Of a stretch of DNA of 64,000 nt, positions 45,291 through 54,177 are shown one piece after another. Position 1 is the stretch's first letter. The number at the start of each line of letters is the position of its first letter. The stretch comes from Enterococcus florum. GTDB taxonomy: Bacteria > Bacillota > Bacilli > Lactobacillales > Enterococcaceae. Made by a program: the position numbers and the translations under genes. The stretch spans positions 1-64,000 of the forward strand of contig NZ_BJCC01000005.1 of the NCBI RefSeq assembly GCF_004309355.1, in the 5' to 3' direction. The notes beneath the pieces were generated by a model. It saw only the letters and a program-made list of their open reading frames with translations, was not told where the DNA came from and did not search any database.

Positions 45291-45761
45291 CTAGTTTTCC
45301 TGTAAAAAACTTTTTGTCGAGACGACGTTTACACCAAGTTTCGCAAGCTTTGTATTCCAGATGCCGCGCATTGGTTTGAGCACCGAATCATGGGCATCCT
45401 CGATCAAGGTAGTCGGGAAGTTTTCAGCAAGTGCACCTTTACAGGTGTGCTGTACACACGCATTGCTCATCAGTCCAACGACCACAAATGCTTCAATGCG
45501 CTGCTCTGCAACCAATTTGGTGAAGTCCGCTGACGTGAACGCATTGGGTTTGTGTTTTAAAACGATAGGGTCCATCTCTCTTTTGTTGACTCTGGGAGAA
45601 ACTTCCCCATATCCGGCCTGTTTGATAAAAATCACCGGAAGGCCCCGTTGATGAAAAGCATCAATCAAGGCATTAACGTTGGCCAAAAAAACCGTCTTCC
45701 CCATAAGCGGTGCCAGTGTTCCTTTTTGAATATCGATCACTATTAGCGCCTTTTTTGTCAT
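45291..45761 (-). CDS. Isochorismatase-family cysteine hydrolase
   Basis: 156 aa. The catalytic triad is visible: Asp10 (VIDIQKG), Lys71 (HKPNAF) and Cys102 (SNACVQHT), with the conserved cis-peptide region VVGLMSN. Family members hydrolyse amides such as nicotinamide or related compounds. It is 34 bases from the membrane protein gene upstream and may share its transcript. The substrate is unknown. Confidence 0.82.
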   Translation of the reverse strand: MTKKALIVIDIQKGTLAPLMGKTVFLANVNALIDAFHQRGLPVIFIKQAGYGEVSPRVNKREMDPIVLKHKPNAFTSADFTKLVAEQRIEAFVVVGLMSNACVQHTCKGALAENFPTTLIEDAHDSVLKPMRGIWNTKLAKLGVNVVSTKSFLQEN

Positions 45762-45795
45762 GTTCTTCCTTCTTTCTTTTTGAATGAATGCTTCT

Positions 45796-46278
45796 TCAGT
45801 GACCTCGAATATCGTTTTGTGTCACTGCATCGTAATATCCACCAACAATATAATGCCCTTCCGAGTCGAAAAAATCTTCCAGATGCTTGAATTGAATAAA
45901 CGAAAGAGACTCCGGGTATCGAGCATCCAGTTGTTCCCCTACTTGCCACAATATAGGGTTGGATGCTTCTCGGGGCAACGGGTTCTTTGCCAACCAATTA
46001 GCCAACTCTTCTTTCGATAATTCTGATTTCAACAATGCCCCGCTCCAAATTTCGACATGATTTCCCGTTCCTGTGGTGTTGCCGCAAAAGTGGGTAGTTT
46101 CAACCAGTTCGGTTTGCGGAGGCAGCTGGAATGTCTGATACGCTTTTTCTATTCTTTCAGCTTTAGCGTTGTTGATCCACGGGCAAATGAATAAAAAACC
46201 GCCTAAATAAAGTACAGGGATCACCAGGATGAAGATAGCAACTGTTAACAAACTCTTATTGATTCTGCTCATTGGCAT
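45796..46278 (-). CDS. Hypothetical protein with one membrane segment
   Basis: About 160 aa. A hydrophobic stretch near the start (LLTVAIFILVIPVLYLGGFLFI) is followed by a soluble domain with TTHFCGNTTGTGNHVEIWSGALL and a C-terminal GHYIVGGYYDAVTQNDIRGH. No family was recognised. The frame extends to 46338, but AGGAAGGAAACG precedes the ATG at 46278. It could be an exported or membrane-anchored protein. The stretch 46339-46690 upstream shows no gene beyond short broken frames. Confidence 0.6.
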   Translation of the reverse strand: MPMSRINKSLLTVAIFILVIPVLYLGGFLFICPWINNAKAERIEKAYQTFQLPPQTELVETTHFCGNTTGTGNHVEIWSGALLKSELSKEELANWLAKNPLPREASNPILWQVGEQLDARYPESLSFIQFKHLEDFFDSEGHYIVGGYYDAVTQNDIRGH

Positions 46279-46693
46279 CGTTTCCTTCCTGTTTTTATCC
46301 GCTTCGATCATTTCACTGGTACCTGCCCTGTTTTTCAACCAGCATTCTCCCCTCCTCCGACAAGTTCCTATTGATCAAACGTTTCGTATTCCCCGTCGGT
46401 TCTCCGTTCGTTCCCCCCATAGAAATCTGATAGAAAGGTGCATGTCCTTGGCGGCTAATAGGCTTTTTTTAGCAGCTGAATGCTTCAGGAAAACATTCTT
46501 TTTCTTCAAGTGCTGCCGGATCAAAGACCGCATACCGCAGTTAGCTGTCCTGAACGTTTAGTCGGTTTCGAAGTCACGCGTTCATTTTCAGCCTTCTCTT
46601 AGTCTCTTCCTCTATTCTAGCACTTCGAAAAATGTTTGTTCGTGTATTTTCTAAATAATCCTGCAAAAAGCCGATTGCATGATTCAACGAACA

Positions 46694-46728
46694 AAAAGAC
46701 CGCTGGAAAAAATACCCAGCGGTCTTTT
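46694..46728. terminator. Bidirectional terminator
   Basis: AAAAGACCGCTGG/CCAGCGGTCTTTT stem, with A- and T-runs on either side, just after the AraC-type gene. Confidence 0.9.
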
Positions 46729-46751
46729 ACTCGTTCATCAACAATCAAAGC

Positions 46752-47771
46752 TTATTTAGAATCCATAATTTTAGGAAGCGTGTTGCGAAATTTAGACGGT
46801 GATGTATGTTCCTTTTTATTAAACAAATAGAAAAAGTGACTCGCATTGGCAATTCCGATTTCTTGACTAATTTCATCAATACTCAGCTTCGTTGTCACCA
46901 GCAGTTCTTTGGCAATCTGGATCCGGTGTTCGATCAAATAATCGATCGGCGGTTGCCCGATGTATTTCTTAAACTCTCTGGACAAATGGTATTTACTAAA
47001 GTTGAACTGCTGGGATAAAAAATCTAATGTAATGTTTTGCTGATAATGCTGTTCGATATAGTGTTGGATTTCCTTGATGTAGCGAGGTACCACGTGCTGC
47101 TTACGTCGCTTTTTGTCAATTTCCAACCCAATTTCACAAAGAAGCTCGGTCACTGTAAAAATGGCGTTCATGCTGATGGCGTTCGCTCCTTCTGCAGCTG
47201 GATACAGCAGCTCCCTTAATAACGAACGGAAATGCCCACTGTCAAAAAAAGAAAATTTGAAGTAGCTTTCCTGCATCATCTGTTTATAAATATGGGAAAC
47301 CATCTCCCCGGTTGCTCGAATCATGATGGTCCGCCAAGCGTCCTCGGAAGTAGCAAAATATTTGTGATAATTTTGACAGTTAATGATCGTGCCTTCGTTT
47401 GTTCCCAGCGATATCGTTTGTTCTTTAAATGTCACCTTTCCTTTTCCGCTAATGGTGTAAAGAATTAGATAGACAGGCGTGTCGGAATGAATAAAAATAC
47501 CTGAAGCAGGGATATCAACGACAGTGGTCCGCAGTGGTTTGACCGCAGCAAATTCAGGGATGTTCGTATACGTGTAAAAACGGGAATGTTCTAGCTTCAA
47601 TGATTCTGGCAATGTATTTCTCGAGATATGACTGTTGGCAATAGCTTCCTCTTCTAAAGCATTGGCGATAAATTCATTGGTTAAATAAGAAACATCGAAG
47701 GTTTGTTTAATTTCCCCGATCAACAAAGAAGAAAAAAAGGATCTTACATCTTTTGATTGATTGTCGACCAT
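46752..47771 (-). CDS. AraC-family transcriptional regulator
   Basis: 339 aa. An N-terminal cupin-like sensing domain (about 80-170: IFIHSDTPVYLILYTISGKGKVTFKEQ) is followed by two helix-turn-helix motifs at the C-terminus (ITLDFLSQQFNFSKYHLSREFKKYIGQPPIDYL and SIDEISQEIGIANASHFFYLFNKKEHTSPSKFR). AAAGGGGGAG precedes the start. It is divergent from the acyl-CoA dehydrogenase operon and is its likely regulator. Confidence 0.85.
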   Translation of the reverse strand: MVDNQSKDVRSFFSSLLIGEIKQTFDVSYLTNEFIANALEEEAIANSHISRNTLPESLKLEHSRFYTYTNIPEFAAVKPLRTTVVDIPASGIFIHSDTPVYLILYTISGKGKVTFKEQTISLGTNEGTIINCQNYHKYFATSEDAWRTIMIRATGEMVSHIYKQMMQESYFKFSFFDSGHFRSLLRELLYPAAEGANAISMNAIFTVTELLCEIGLEIDKKRRKQHVVPRYIKEIQHYIEQHYQQNITLDFLSQQFNFSKYHLSREFKKYIGQPPIDYLIEHRIQIAKELLVTTKLSIDEISQEIGIANASHFFYLFNKKEHTSPSKFRNTLPKIMDSK

Positions 47772-48068
47772 CTATACTCCCCCTTTTGGTCCGATTGTTC
47801 AACTAGTAACAATTTCATTATAAGACAATTTCCCTCCTCCCTTTTTTCGATTCTCCAAGTAAGCAAGATTCACGATGAAAAAGCAAGATATCGAATACTA
47901 ATCGTCCATTTTACCTAGACTGTTTTTTCTAAAAATGGTGGATTCCCCCTAAAAATAAAGAATTCTGCTTAGTCTGTCAATCTCATCTCACTTTTCCTAT
48001 CTTTCCAAGAATAGACCAATCCTCAAGGAATCAAGCAATATGTCATAGATTTACCACAAAATAGTTTA

Positions 48069-48097
48069 TTCACAAGGTAGAAAACGCTTCCTAAAAT
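48069..48097 (+). promoter_or_regulatory. Promoter of the acyl-CoA dehydrogenase operon with a CcpA site
   Basis: TTCACA (48069-48074) and TAAAAT (48092-48097) are 17 bases apart. The spacer contains AGAAAACGCTTCCT, close to the cre consensus, so glucose repression by CcpA is likely. The rest of 47772-48068 is AT-rich and holds the divergent AraC-gene promoter but no gene. Confidence 0.7.
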
Positions 48098-48131
48098 AAG
48101 AGTATAGACAAAAAGAAAGGGGAGGCTATCT

Positions 48132-49259
48132 ATGAATTTTACAGAAGAACAGGAAATGATCCGAGACATGGTAAGAGAGTTCACAAAAAAGGAAGTAGAG
48201 CCGCGTGATGCTTGGATGGACGTCAGCGGGTTTGATCACGACCTGCACAAAAAAATGAGCGAACTAGGTTTGATGGGAATCCATTTGCCAGAAGCGTATG
48301 GCGGAGGTGGCGGAGATGCAGTGACTAGCGCGATCGTTATTCATGAAATCGCGAAAGGAAGTGCCAGTGAAGCTCTTTTCCTGGATGCGCATTGGTTAGC
48401 CGCGGACTGTATCCTGCATCATGGAACAGAAGAACAGAAAAAGAAATATTTGCCGATGGCGGCGGCTGGCCAAATTTTTGCTTTTGGTTTGACGGAGGCC
48501 TGTGCAGGAAGTGATGTCGCTGGAATCAAATCGCAGGCTGTTTCAGAAGGTGACAGTTGGATTTTAAACGGCGGGAAAGCGTGGATCACAAATTCAGGTA
48601 TCGCTGATGTCTATGTCATTTTAGCCAAAACTGAACCGGATGCAGGAGCTCGCGGGGTTTCAGCCTTTATCGTGGAAGCCGACACACCGGGATTGATCGT
48701 CGGCAAGCATGAAAACAAGATGGGGATGCGAGGAACCAGTACCACTGAGCTTTCCTTCGACAATCTGCGACTGCCAAAGGATGCTTTGCTGGGCAATTTG
48801 GGCAGTGGCTTCAAAATTGCCATGATCGCTCTCGATGGCGCTCGTATAAGCATCGGGGCTATTTCCGCAGGCCTGTCTGAACATGCGATGCAGCTGGCCA
48901 AAAAATATGCAAATGAACGACACACCTTTGGTCAGCCCATTGGCAAGCATCAAGGGATCATGTTTAAATTCGCGGATATGTCAGCAGGCATCCGAGCAAT
49001 GACCTTGATGACCTACAATGTAGCCCGTATCAAAGCGGAAGGAAAACGGCACACGCTGGAAGCTGCGGAAGTGAAATTGTTTGGCAGCGAGACTTGCTTT
49101 AAGATTTGCAACGAATGCCTGCAAGTATTCGGCGGTTACGGCTACAGCAAAGAATACCATGTTGAACGCTTTGTACGAGATGCGAAATTGCTGCAAATCG
49201 GTGAAGGAACCAGCGAAATCTTGCGGATGCTGATCGGAAGCACCGTATTAGCACAGTAG
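48132..49259 (+). CDS. Acyl-CoA dehydrogenase, CaiA-like
   Basis: 375 aa FAD enzyme with the three-part family fold: N-terminal helices, middle beta domain (FGLTEACAGSDVAGIKSQAV, NGGKAWITNSGIADVYVI) and C-terminal helices (GQPIGKHQGIMFKFADM, CLQVFGGYGYSKEYHVERFVRDAK, IGEGTSEILRMLIGS). It is followed by etfB, etfA and a CaiB-like CoA-transferase gene, matching the carnitine-pathway set in which CaiA reduces crotonobetainyl-CoA. The direction in this organism is probably reductive. Another short enoyl-CoA substrate cannot be excluded. Confidence 0.88.
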   Translation: MNFTEEQEMIRDMVREFTKKEVEPRDAWMDVSGFDHDLHKKMSELGLMGIHLPEAYGGGGGDAVTSAIVIHEIAKGSASEALFLDAHWLAADCILHHGTEEQKKKYLPMAAAGQIFAFGLTEACAGSDVAGIKSQAVSEGDSWILNGGKAWITNSGIADVYVILAKTEPDAGARGVSAFIVEADTPGLIVGKHENKMGMRGTSTTELSFDNLRLPKDALLGNLGSGFKIAMIALDGARISIGAISAGLSEHAMQLAKKYANERHTFGQPIGKHQGIMFKFADMSAGIRAMTLMTYNVARIKAEGKRHTLEAAEVKLFGSETCFKICNECLQVFGGYGYSKEYHVERFVRDAKLLQIGEGTSEILRMLIGSTVLAQ

Positions 49260-49275
49260 CAAAAGGAGTTTTCTT

Positions 49276-50061
49276 ATGAATATTGCCGTTTTTATTAAAC
49301 AAGTCCCAGACACCATTGACGTTAAAATCAATCCAAAAACCGGAAATCTGGAGCGCGAAGGTATCGAAAGCACGATCAACCTTTTTGATTTGCACGCCAT
49401 CGAGGCAGCCATTCAATTAAAAGAGCAGCATGGCGGGAAAGTAACCGTACTGACTATGGGACCGCTGCAGGCTCAAACTGCTTTGAAAAAGGCCTTGGCT
49501 ATGGGCTGTGATGAAGCTGTATTGCTGAGTGATCGTAAATTTGCAGGAGCAGATACCCTGGCTACGGGATATGTTTTAGCCAAAGCTGCTGAAAAAATCG
49601 GACCGCTGGATGTCCTATTATTCGGGCGCCATGCTGTTGATGCGGATACAGGGCAAACAGGACCGATTGTTGCAAGCTTTTTGGATCTTCCGCAGGTGAC
49701 CTTTGTTCGGTCAATAACTGTAGACGGCTCTTCGATGATCTGTCAGCGGGCACTAGAGCACTGCATTGAGACAGTCAAGGTTTCTTTGCCAGTTTTACTG
49801 ACCGTGACGAGTGAATTGAACGATCCCCGCTATGCAACTCCGATCAATATCATGAAGGCGGGAAAGAAACCGCAATTTATCTGGTCTAGCGAAGAGTTGG
49901 GTTGTGATGAAGGCCGGATTGGTCAAGCAGGCTCTCCTTCGATTGTGCGCAAGATTTATGAGCCGGTGCATGAAACAGGAAACCTGCACCGGATGAATGG
50001 AAGTATTGAAGAAATTGCTGCAGCCTTGGTAGATCTTTTCGAGGAGCAGCATCTGATTTAG
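49276..50061 (+). CDS. etfB: Electron transfer flavoprotein beta subunit
   Basis: 261 aa. Motifs: IAVFIKQVPDTIDVKINPKTGNLEREG, LFDLHAIEAAIQLKE, VTVLTMGPLQAQTALKKALAMGCDEAVLLSD and GRHAVDADTGQTGP, as in EtfB/FixA. It carries electrons to the dehydrogenase encoded just before it. Good ribosome site AAAGGAG. Confidence 0.93.
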   Translation: MNIAVFIKQVPDTIDVKINPKTGNLEREGIESTINLFDLHAIEAAIQLKEQHGGKVTVLTMGPLQAQTALKKALAMGCDEAVLLSDRKFAGADTLATGYVLAKAAEKIGPLDVLLFGRHAVDADTGQTGPIVASFLDLPQVTFVRSITVDGSSMICQRALEHCIETVKVSLPVLLTVTSELNDPRYATPINIMKAGKKPQFIWSSEELGCDEGRIGQAGSPSIVRKIYEPVHETGNLHRMNGSIEEIAAALVDLFEEQHLI

Positions 50062-50071
50062 GAGGTCTTTC

Positions 50072-51073
50072 ATGAACAATACAGAACACGGCCTTTGGGT
50101 GATCGCCGAGCAGCAAGAGGGGCAAATCAACGAAGCTTCTTTTGAACTTCTTGCAAAGGCAGTGGAATTAAAAGAACGTTCTAATCAACCCATTACGGCC
50201 ATCTTGTTAGGAAGCAGCATCACTGCTGCAGCAAAACAGCTGCTGGCTTATGGCGCAGATGCAGTACGTGTCGTCGATAATGATTGTCTAAAACAATATA
50301 AGCCGCGAACCTATGAACGCGTTTTGTTGCAGCTGATTGAGCGTTATCGTCCGGCCATCGTTTTATTTAGCGCGACTGCTCAAGGACGAGATTTGGCGCC
50401 GCGAGTCATGTGCCAGCTGCAAACAGGACTGACCGCAGATTGTCTTGATTTAACAATCGATGACCAAGGATTATTGGTACAAGAAAAACCATCTTATGGC
50501 GGAAACATCCTATGCACCATCGTGATTGAACAGGCTAGACCTCAAATGGCGACTGTAAGACCAGGTGTTTTCAGCAAACTCACTCCAAAAACAGATTGCC
50601 AAGGGGAAATCATTCAGGAAACAGTCGAAGTGCTGGATGATGAAGCCTACGAAGTGCTGGAAAGCTGTCCCCTCTCTGACAAAGGCGGTTCAATCTCCGA
50701 TGCTGAAATCATCGTTGCCTGCGGACGCGGGGTCAAAGAATCCAATGATCTTGCATTGATAAACGAGTTTTCAGCCTTGATCCATGGCGAAATCGCGTGT
50801 ACACGACCCTTAGTAGATCAAGGCTGGTTTACTCATGAGCTGCAGATTGGTCAAAGTGGTACGACGGTCAAGCCAAAGCTGATCATCAACATTGGAATCT
50901 CTGGTGCTGTTCAATACATCGTCGGGATTCAGAATGCACAAACAACCATCAGCATCAATCGAAACAGCGAAGCCGACATTTTTTCCGTCTCAGATTATGG
51001 GATCACCGCAGATTACACTGAATTGATTCCAGCCGTCATTCGCGAAATCAAACGCCGCAAGCAACAGGAATAA
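50072..51073 (+). CDS. etfA: Electron transfer flavoprotein alpha subunit
   Basis: 333 aa. The FAD-binding C-terminal domain is clear: RPLVDQGWFTHELQIGQSG, TVKPKLIINIGISGAVQYIVGIQ and ISINRNSEADIFSVSDYGITAD. The N-terminal half matches EtfA/FixB (TAQGRDLAPRVMCQLQTGLTADC). It forms the heterodimer with EtfB. No FixC/FixX-type partner is in the window. Confidence 0.93.
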   Translation: MNNTEHGLWVIAEQQEGQINEASFELLAKAVELKERSNQPITAILLGSSITAAAKQLLAYGADAVRVVDNDCLKQYKPRTYERVLLQLIERYRPAIVLFSATAQGRDLAPRVMCQLQTGLTADCLDLTIDDQGLLVQEKPSYGGNILCTIVIEQARPQMATVRPGVFSKLTPKTDCQGEIIQETVEVLDDEAYEVLESCPLSDKGGSISDAEIIVACGRGVKESNDLALINEFSALIHGEIACTRPLVDQGWFTHELQIGQSGTTVKPKLIINIGISGAVQYIVGIQNAQTTISINRNSEADIFSVSDYGITADYTELIPAVIREIKRRKQQE

Positions 51074-51092
51074 GAACAAAGGAGAGAGGAAC

Positions 51093-52352
51093 ATGACAGA
51101 AAAAAGAGAATTTTTAATCCCTGAATTTGGTCCCTTTGCAGGAATTCGAATCGTTGATACGGGCTCTTTGGTGGCAATGCCTTATGCCGCAACATTGATG
51201 GCTGATTTTGGTGCAGAAGTGATTCATATCGAACGGCCGCGCGTAGGCGACACCTTGCGAGGCTTGGCTCCTTTCGCAAAAGTGAATGGAAAAAAAGTAA
51301 GTACTTCCTGGGTACAGGATGGACGCAATAAGCTAAGCATGACCATGGAGTTGAATCTAAAGCATCCAGAGGTCAAGGAAGCCTTCTACGAACTGATTCG
51401 ACAGTCTGATATTTTTATGGAAAACATGGTATGGCTTGAAAAGTTAGGCATCCGTGACGAAGATTTGCTGGAAGTCAATCCAAAATTGATCATCATTCAT
51501 GTCAGCGGCTACGGCAACCCAGCGTTCGGCGGAGTGCCAGAATTTTGCGATCGTGCTTCCTACGATATGATTGGTCAAGCTTTCTCCGGCTGGATGAACT
51601 TAAATGGAGACGCTGATGGCGATCCAGTCATTGCGAAACCATGGACCAATGATTTTGTTTCCGCGATGGCTACAGTCTTTGGAATTTTTGCTGCCTACGC
51701 AGCTGTACAAAAAACCGGAAAAGGCCAAATCGTCGATGTCGCACAATATGAAGCAATGGCGATGTACATGTGCGACACCTTCACCACCTACACGATGACT
51801 GGAAATATTCGCGGCCGAACAGGCAACAAATCAGCGGCCTTCCAGCCTTACGGATTATTCAAATCAAAAGACGGCTACGATGTCGCATTGGGCGCGTTCG
51901 GTCCTGGCGTGTACAAACGGTTCATCAAGGGAGCCGGCTTTGATCTAGACTACTTCAACTACAAGGATTGCTCTTCCGGCGTTGAAGCCGTTGCCTCTGA
52001 AAAAGGACAGGAATTGGATCAAAAAACGATTGCCTGGTGTGCAGAGCGAACAGCGGAAGAAATCGAAGCAGCAATGGCAGCTGTAAAAGTTCCCTGCAGC
52101 CGGGTAAATACCGCAAAAGATTGTCTGGAAAACGAGCACTTCATCAAACGAGAGAATTTCATCCGCTATCAAGACCAAACAACGGGTGAAGAAGTCACCG
52201 CCTTTGGTATCGTACCAAAATTGAGCGAAACACCAGGAAAAGTCTGGCGAGGAGCGCCAAGCCTAGGCCAAGATACTGAAGACATCCTGCGAAAAATTTT
52301 GAATTATGACGATGAAAAAATAGCAGTACTGCGGGAAAAAGAATTGATTTGA
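51093..52352 (+). CDS. Class III CoA-transferase, CaiB-like
   Basis: 419 aa. The family Asp lies in ASYDMIGQAFSGWM. Local runs resemble E. coli CaiB: PEFGPFAGIRIVDTG, PKLIIIHVSGYG, GIVPKLSETPGKVWRGAPSLGQDTEDIL. Such enzymes move CoA between carnitine, crotonobetaine and gamma-butyrobetaine. Together with the dehydrogenase and Etf genes this suggests crotonobetaine reduction, but CaiC, CaiD, CaiE and CaiT genes are not in the window, so substrate uptake and activation must occur elsewhere, or the substrate differs. Confidence 0.85.
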   Translation: MTEKREFLIPEFGPFAGIRIVDTGSLVAMPYAATLMADFGAEVIHIERPRVGDTLRGLAPFAKVNGKKVSTSWVQDGRNKLSMTMELNLKHPEVKEAFYELIRQSDIFMENMVWLEKLGIRDEDLLEVNPKLIIIHVSGYGNPAFGGVPEFCDRASYDMIGQAFSGWMNLNGDADGDPVIAKPWTNDFVSAMATVFGIFAAYAAVQKTGKGQIVDVAQYEAMAMYMCDTFTTYTMTGNIRGRTGNKSAAFQPYGLFKSKDGYDVALGAFGPGVYKRFIKGAGFDLDYFNYKDCSSGVEAVASEKGQELDQKTIAWCAERTAEEIEAAMAAVKVPCSRVNTAKDCLENEHFIKRENFIRYQDQTTGEEVTAFGIVPKLSETPGKVWRGAPSLGQDTEDILRKILNYDDEKIAVLREKELI

Positions 52353-52370
52353 TCCCTAATACAATGACTC

Positions 52371-52398
52371 AAAAAGCAAGGCCGGAGCCTTGCTTTTT
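52371..52398. terminator. Bidirectional terminator between the CoA-transferase and allophanate hydrolase genes
   Basis: AAAAAGCAAGGC/GCCTTGCTTTTT stem with a four-base loop. It serves the CoA-transferase operon and can also end the convergent guanidine operon. Confidence 0.9.
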
Positions 52399-52483
52399 GC
52401 CTGTCTTCTCTCGGATAGTGCTACAGCGAATCTGCCTGAGTTTTGTTCTGTCACTGACTACTTAGTCACTTTATTATAGGTTT

Positions 52484-54175
52484 CTACACCTTCAACCCCA
52501 ACTGATAATTCCGCCATGACCGATATGAAGTGATCTCGTGCTTGCAATCTGCCGGAAAGCGTTGGCAAACGAATCCTAGTTTCTCTTCTCCATTGGAAAG
52601 CTCGACGGTTCCGATCCCTAAAGGATAAGGGATCGTTTGAATAAAGCTGCTTAGCTGATCGTTGGGAATTTTCCAAACCTCCACTTCGATCCTTTCCCCC
52701 TGGCCTTCGCAGCGAACCAGTCCCGGTTTACGAGGCTCTGTATCTAATTCGTACAGGCGATAGTCCGCCGAGGTCGCTGCTTCGTAAGCAAAAGCTGCAC
52801 CGCGCAGTCGAAATTCTTTTTCCAACGGGAAGCCGCGCATGTGCAGGCCGCAAACAACCAGCTCGGTCTTCGCATGCTCCTTTTCCAGTTCAGCTGCGTA
52901 GCTTTTCAGCAGAGCTTCGTCCTCAGGAGTTGAAAACAAGGTAATGCCAAAAGGCAGCTTGCTGTCTATTGGAGCCGGAAGAGCTGCAGCACTCAACCCC
53001 AACAAGTTGCAATGATTTGTGTAAAGTCCCATCTGACTGTTCGTGAAGATCGGATCAGCAAGGACCTGATCGATGCGCCAGGTTCCTGTACAAGTCGGCA
53101 AAACAAGCAAGTTGCCCGACAGCTTTTCCTTCAATGTATCCTCTACATGCTGACAAAAATGCTGTGCCTCAATCCATTCCTTGGCAGAATAGTTGGTCTG
53201 TTTTGCTTGCTTCAGGATCGTCGCCAAAGGTTCGCTGATCGACGCTGGGTGAGTCTCGGCAAATCCTCCGATCGCCACGTCACGTTCGACAACGAAGGGC
53301 CCTTCGTAAAGAGAACGGGCGACCTTTTGAAGCTCTGCCATCTCCAAGATTTCTACATCTTCTTTTTCTTTTAAGTAAGCCGCTGTCTGTTTCCACGACA
53401 GCTCATAAAGCTTAGCATAAGGGCCAAAAAACTCCAGCTGATCCGGCAGAAAAAGGATCTTCGGTCGGCTCCTTTTAGCGGATGTACCCATTTTTTCAGA
53501 GGTCAGCTGCTGATCGATCAAGTCAACATCTGCCATTGTATTGGCAAAAATAGAGACACAATCCAATGATTGACAAGCGGGGACGACTCCTTTTGTCGAA
53601 TAGCGGCCGGGGGCTGCTTTGTAGCCGATAATATTGTTCAAAGCCGCGGGTACCCTGCCCGAGCCTGCTGTATCTGTACCTAAAGCAAAACATACTTGGC
53701 CAAGCGCGACCGCTACAGCAGAACCAGAGCTGGAGCCGCCGCTGATCAACTCGGGGTTCAAGGCATTTCGAGTGGCACCGTGAGGTGAACGAGTGCCTAC
53801 TAATCCCGTCGCAAACTGATCCATGTTGGTTTTTCCAATAGGAATCGCTCCTGCTTCGATCAGCTGCTCCACCACCTTCGCTGAATGCTTAGGAATGTAT
53901 GAAAATTCGGGACAAGCAGCCGTCGTAGGTACGTTGGCTAAATCGATATTGTCTTTGATCGCAAAAGGAATTCCCCATAACGGCTTTTCCCTCATCGAAA
54001 AGGACTGAATACGCGCCGCATAGCGCATGATTTCAGCTTTTTCCAGCAGATGGATCCAACAATGATATTCCTGATATTCGTGTGCGGCAGCTAAGGCCTT
54101 ATCAATCACCTCTTCGATGGTAAAGACTTTTTCGCGGTACCCCTCGTGCAGTTGATGAATGGTTAAAGACTTCAT
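52484..54175 (-). CDS. atzF: Allophanate hydrolase
   Basis: 563 aa. The amidase-signature domain shows the Ser-cisSer-Lys triad regions: GIPFAIKDNIDLANVPTTAACP (Lys), LISGGSSSGSAVAVALGQV (Ser) and GTDTAGSGRVPA (nucleophile Ser). Residues after about 450 form the C-terminal AtzF domain (VCGLHMRGFPLEKEFRLRGA). It splits allophanate into ammonium and CO2. It is the last gene of the operon, following the carboxylase gene by two bases. Confidence 0.93.
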   Translation of the reverse strand: MKSLTIHQLHEGYREKVFTIEEVIDKALAAAHEYQEYHCWIHLLEKAEIMRYAARIQSFSMREKPLWGIPFAIKDNIDLANVPTTAACPEFSYIPKHSAKVVEQLIEAGAIPIGKTNMDQFATGLVGTRSPHGATRNALNPELISGGSSSGSAVAVALGQVCFALGTDTAGSGRVPAALNNIIGYKAAPGRYSTKGVVPACQSLDCVSIFANTMADVDLIDQQLTSEKMGTSAKRSRPKILFLPDQLEFFGPYAKLYELSWKQTAAYLKEKEDVEILEMAELQKVARSLYEGPFVVERDVAIGGFAETHPASISEPLATILKQAKQTNYSAKEWIEAQHFCQHVEDTLKEKLSGNLLVLPTCTGTWRIDQVLADPIFTNSQMGLYTNHCNLLGLSAAALPAPIDSKLPFGITLFSTPEDEALLKSYAAELEKEHAKTELVVCGLHMRGFPLEKEFRLRGAAFAYEAATSADYRLYELDTEPRKPGLVRCEGQGERIEVEVWKIPNDQLSSFIQTIPYPLGIGTVELSNGEEKLGFVCQRFPADCKHEITSYRSWRNYQLGLKV

Positions 54176-54177
54176 GT

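Noticed and set aside
46229-46561. Plus-strand 110-codon frame
   Set aside because: It overlaps the start of the minus-strand membrane protein, has no good ribosome site and the later part has low protein-like character.
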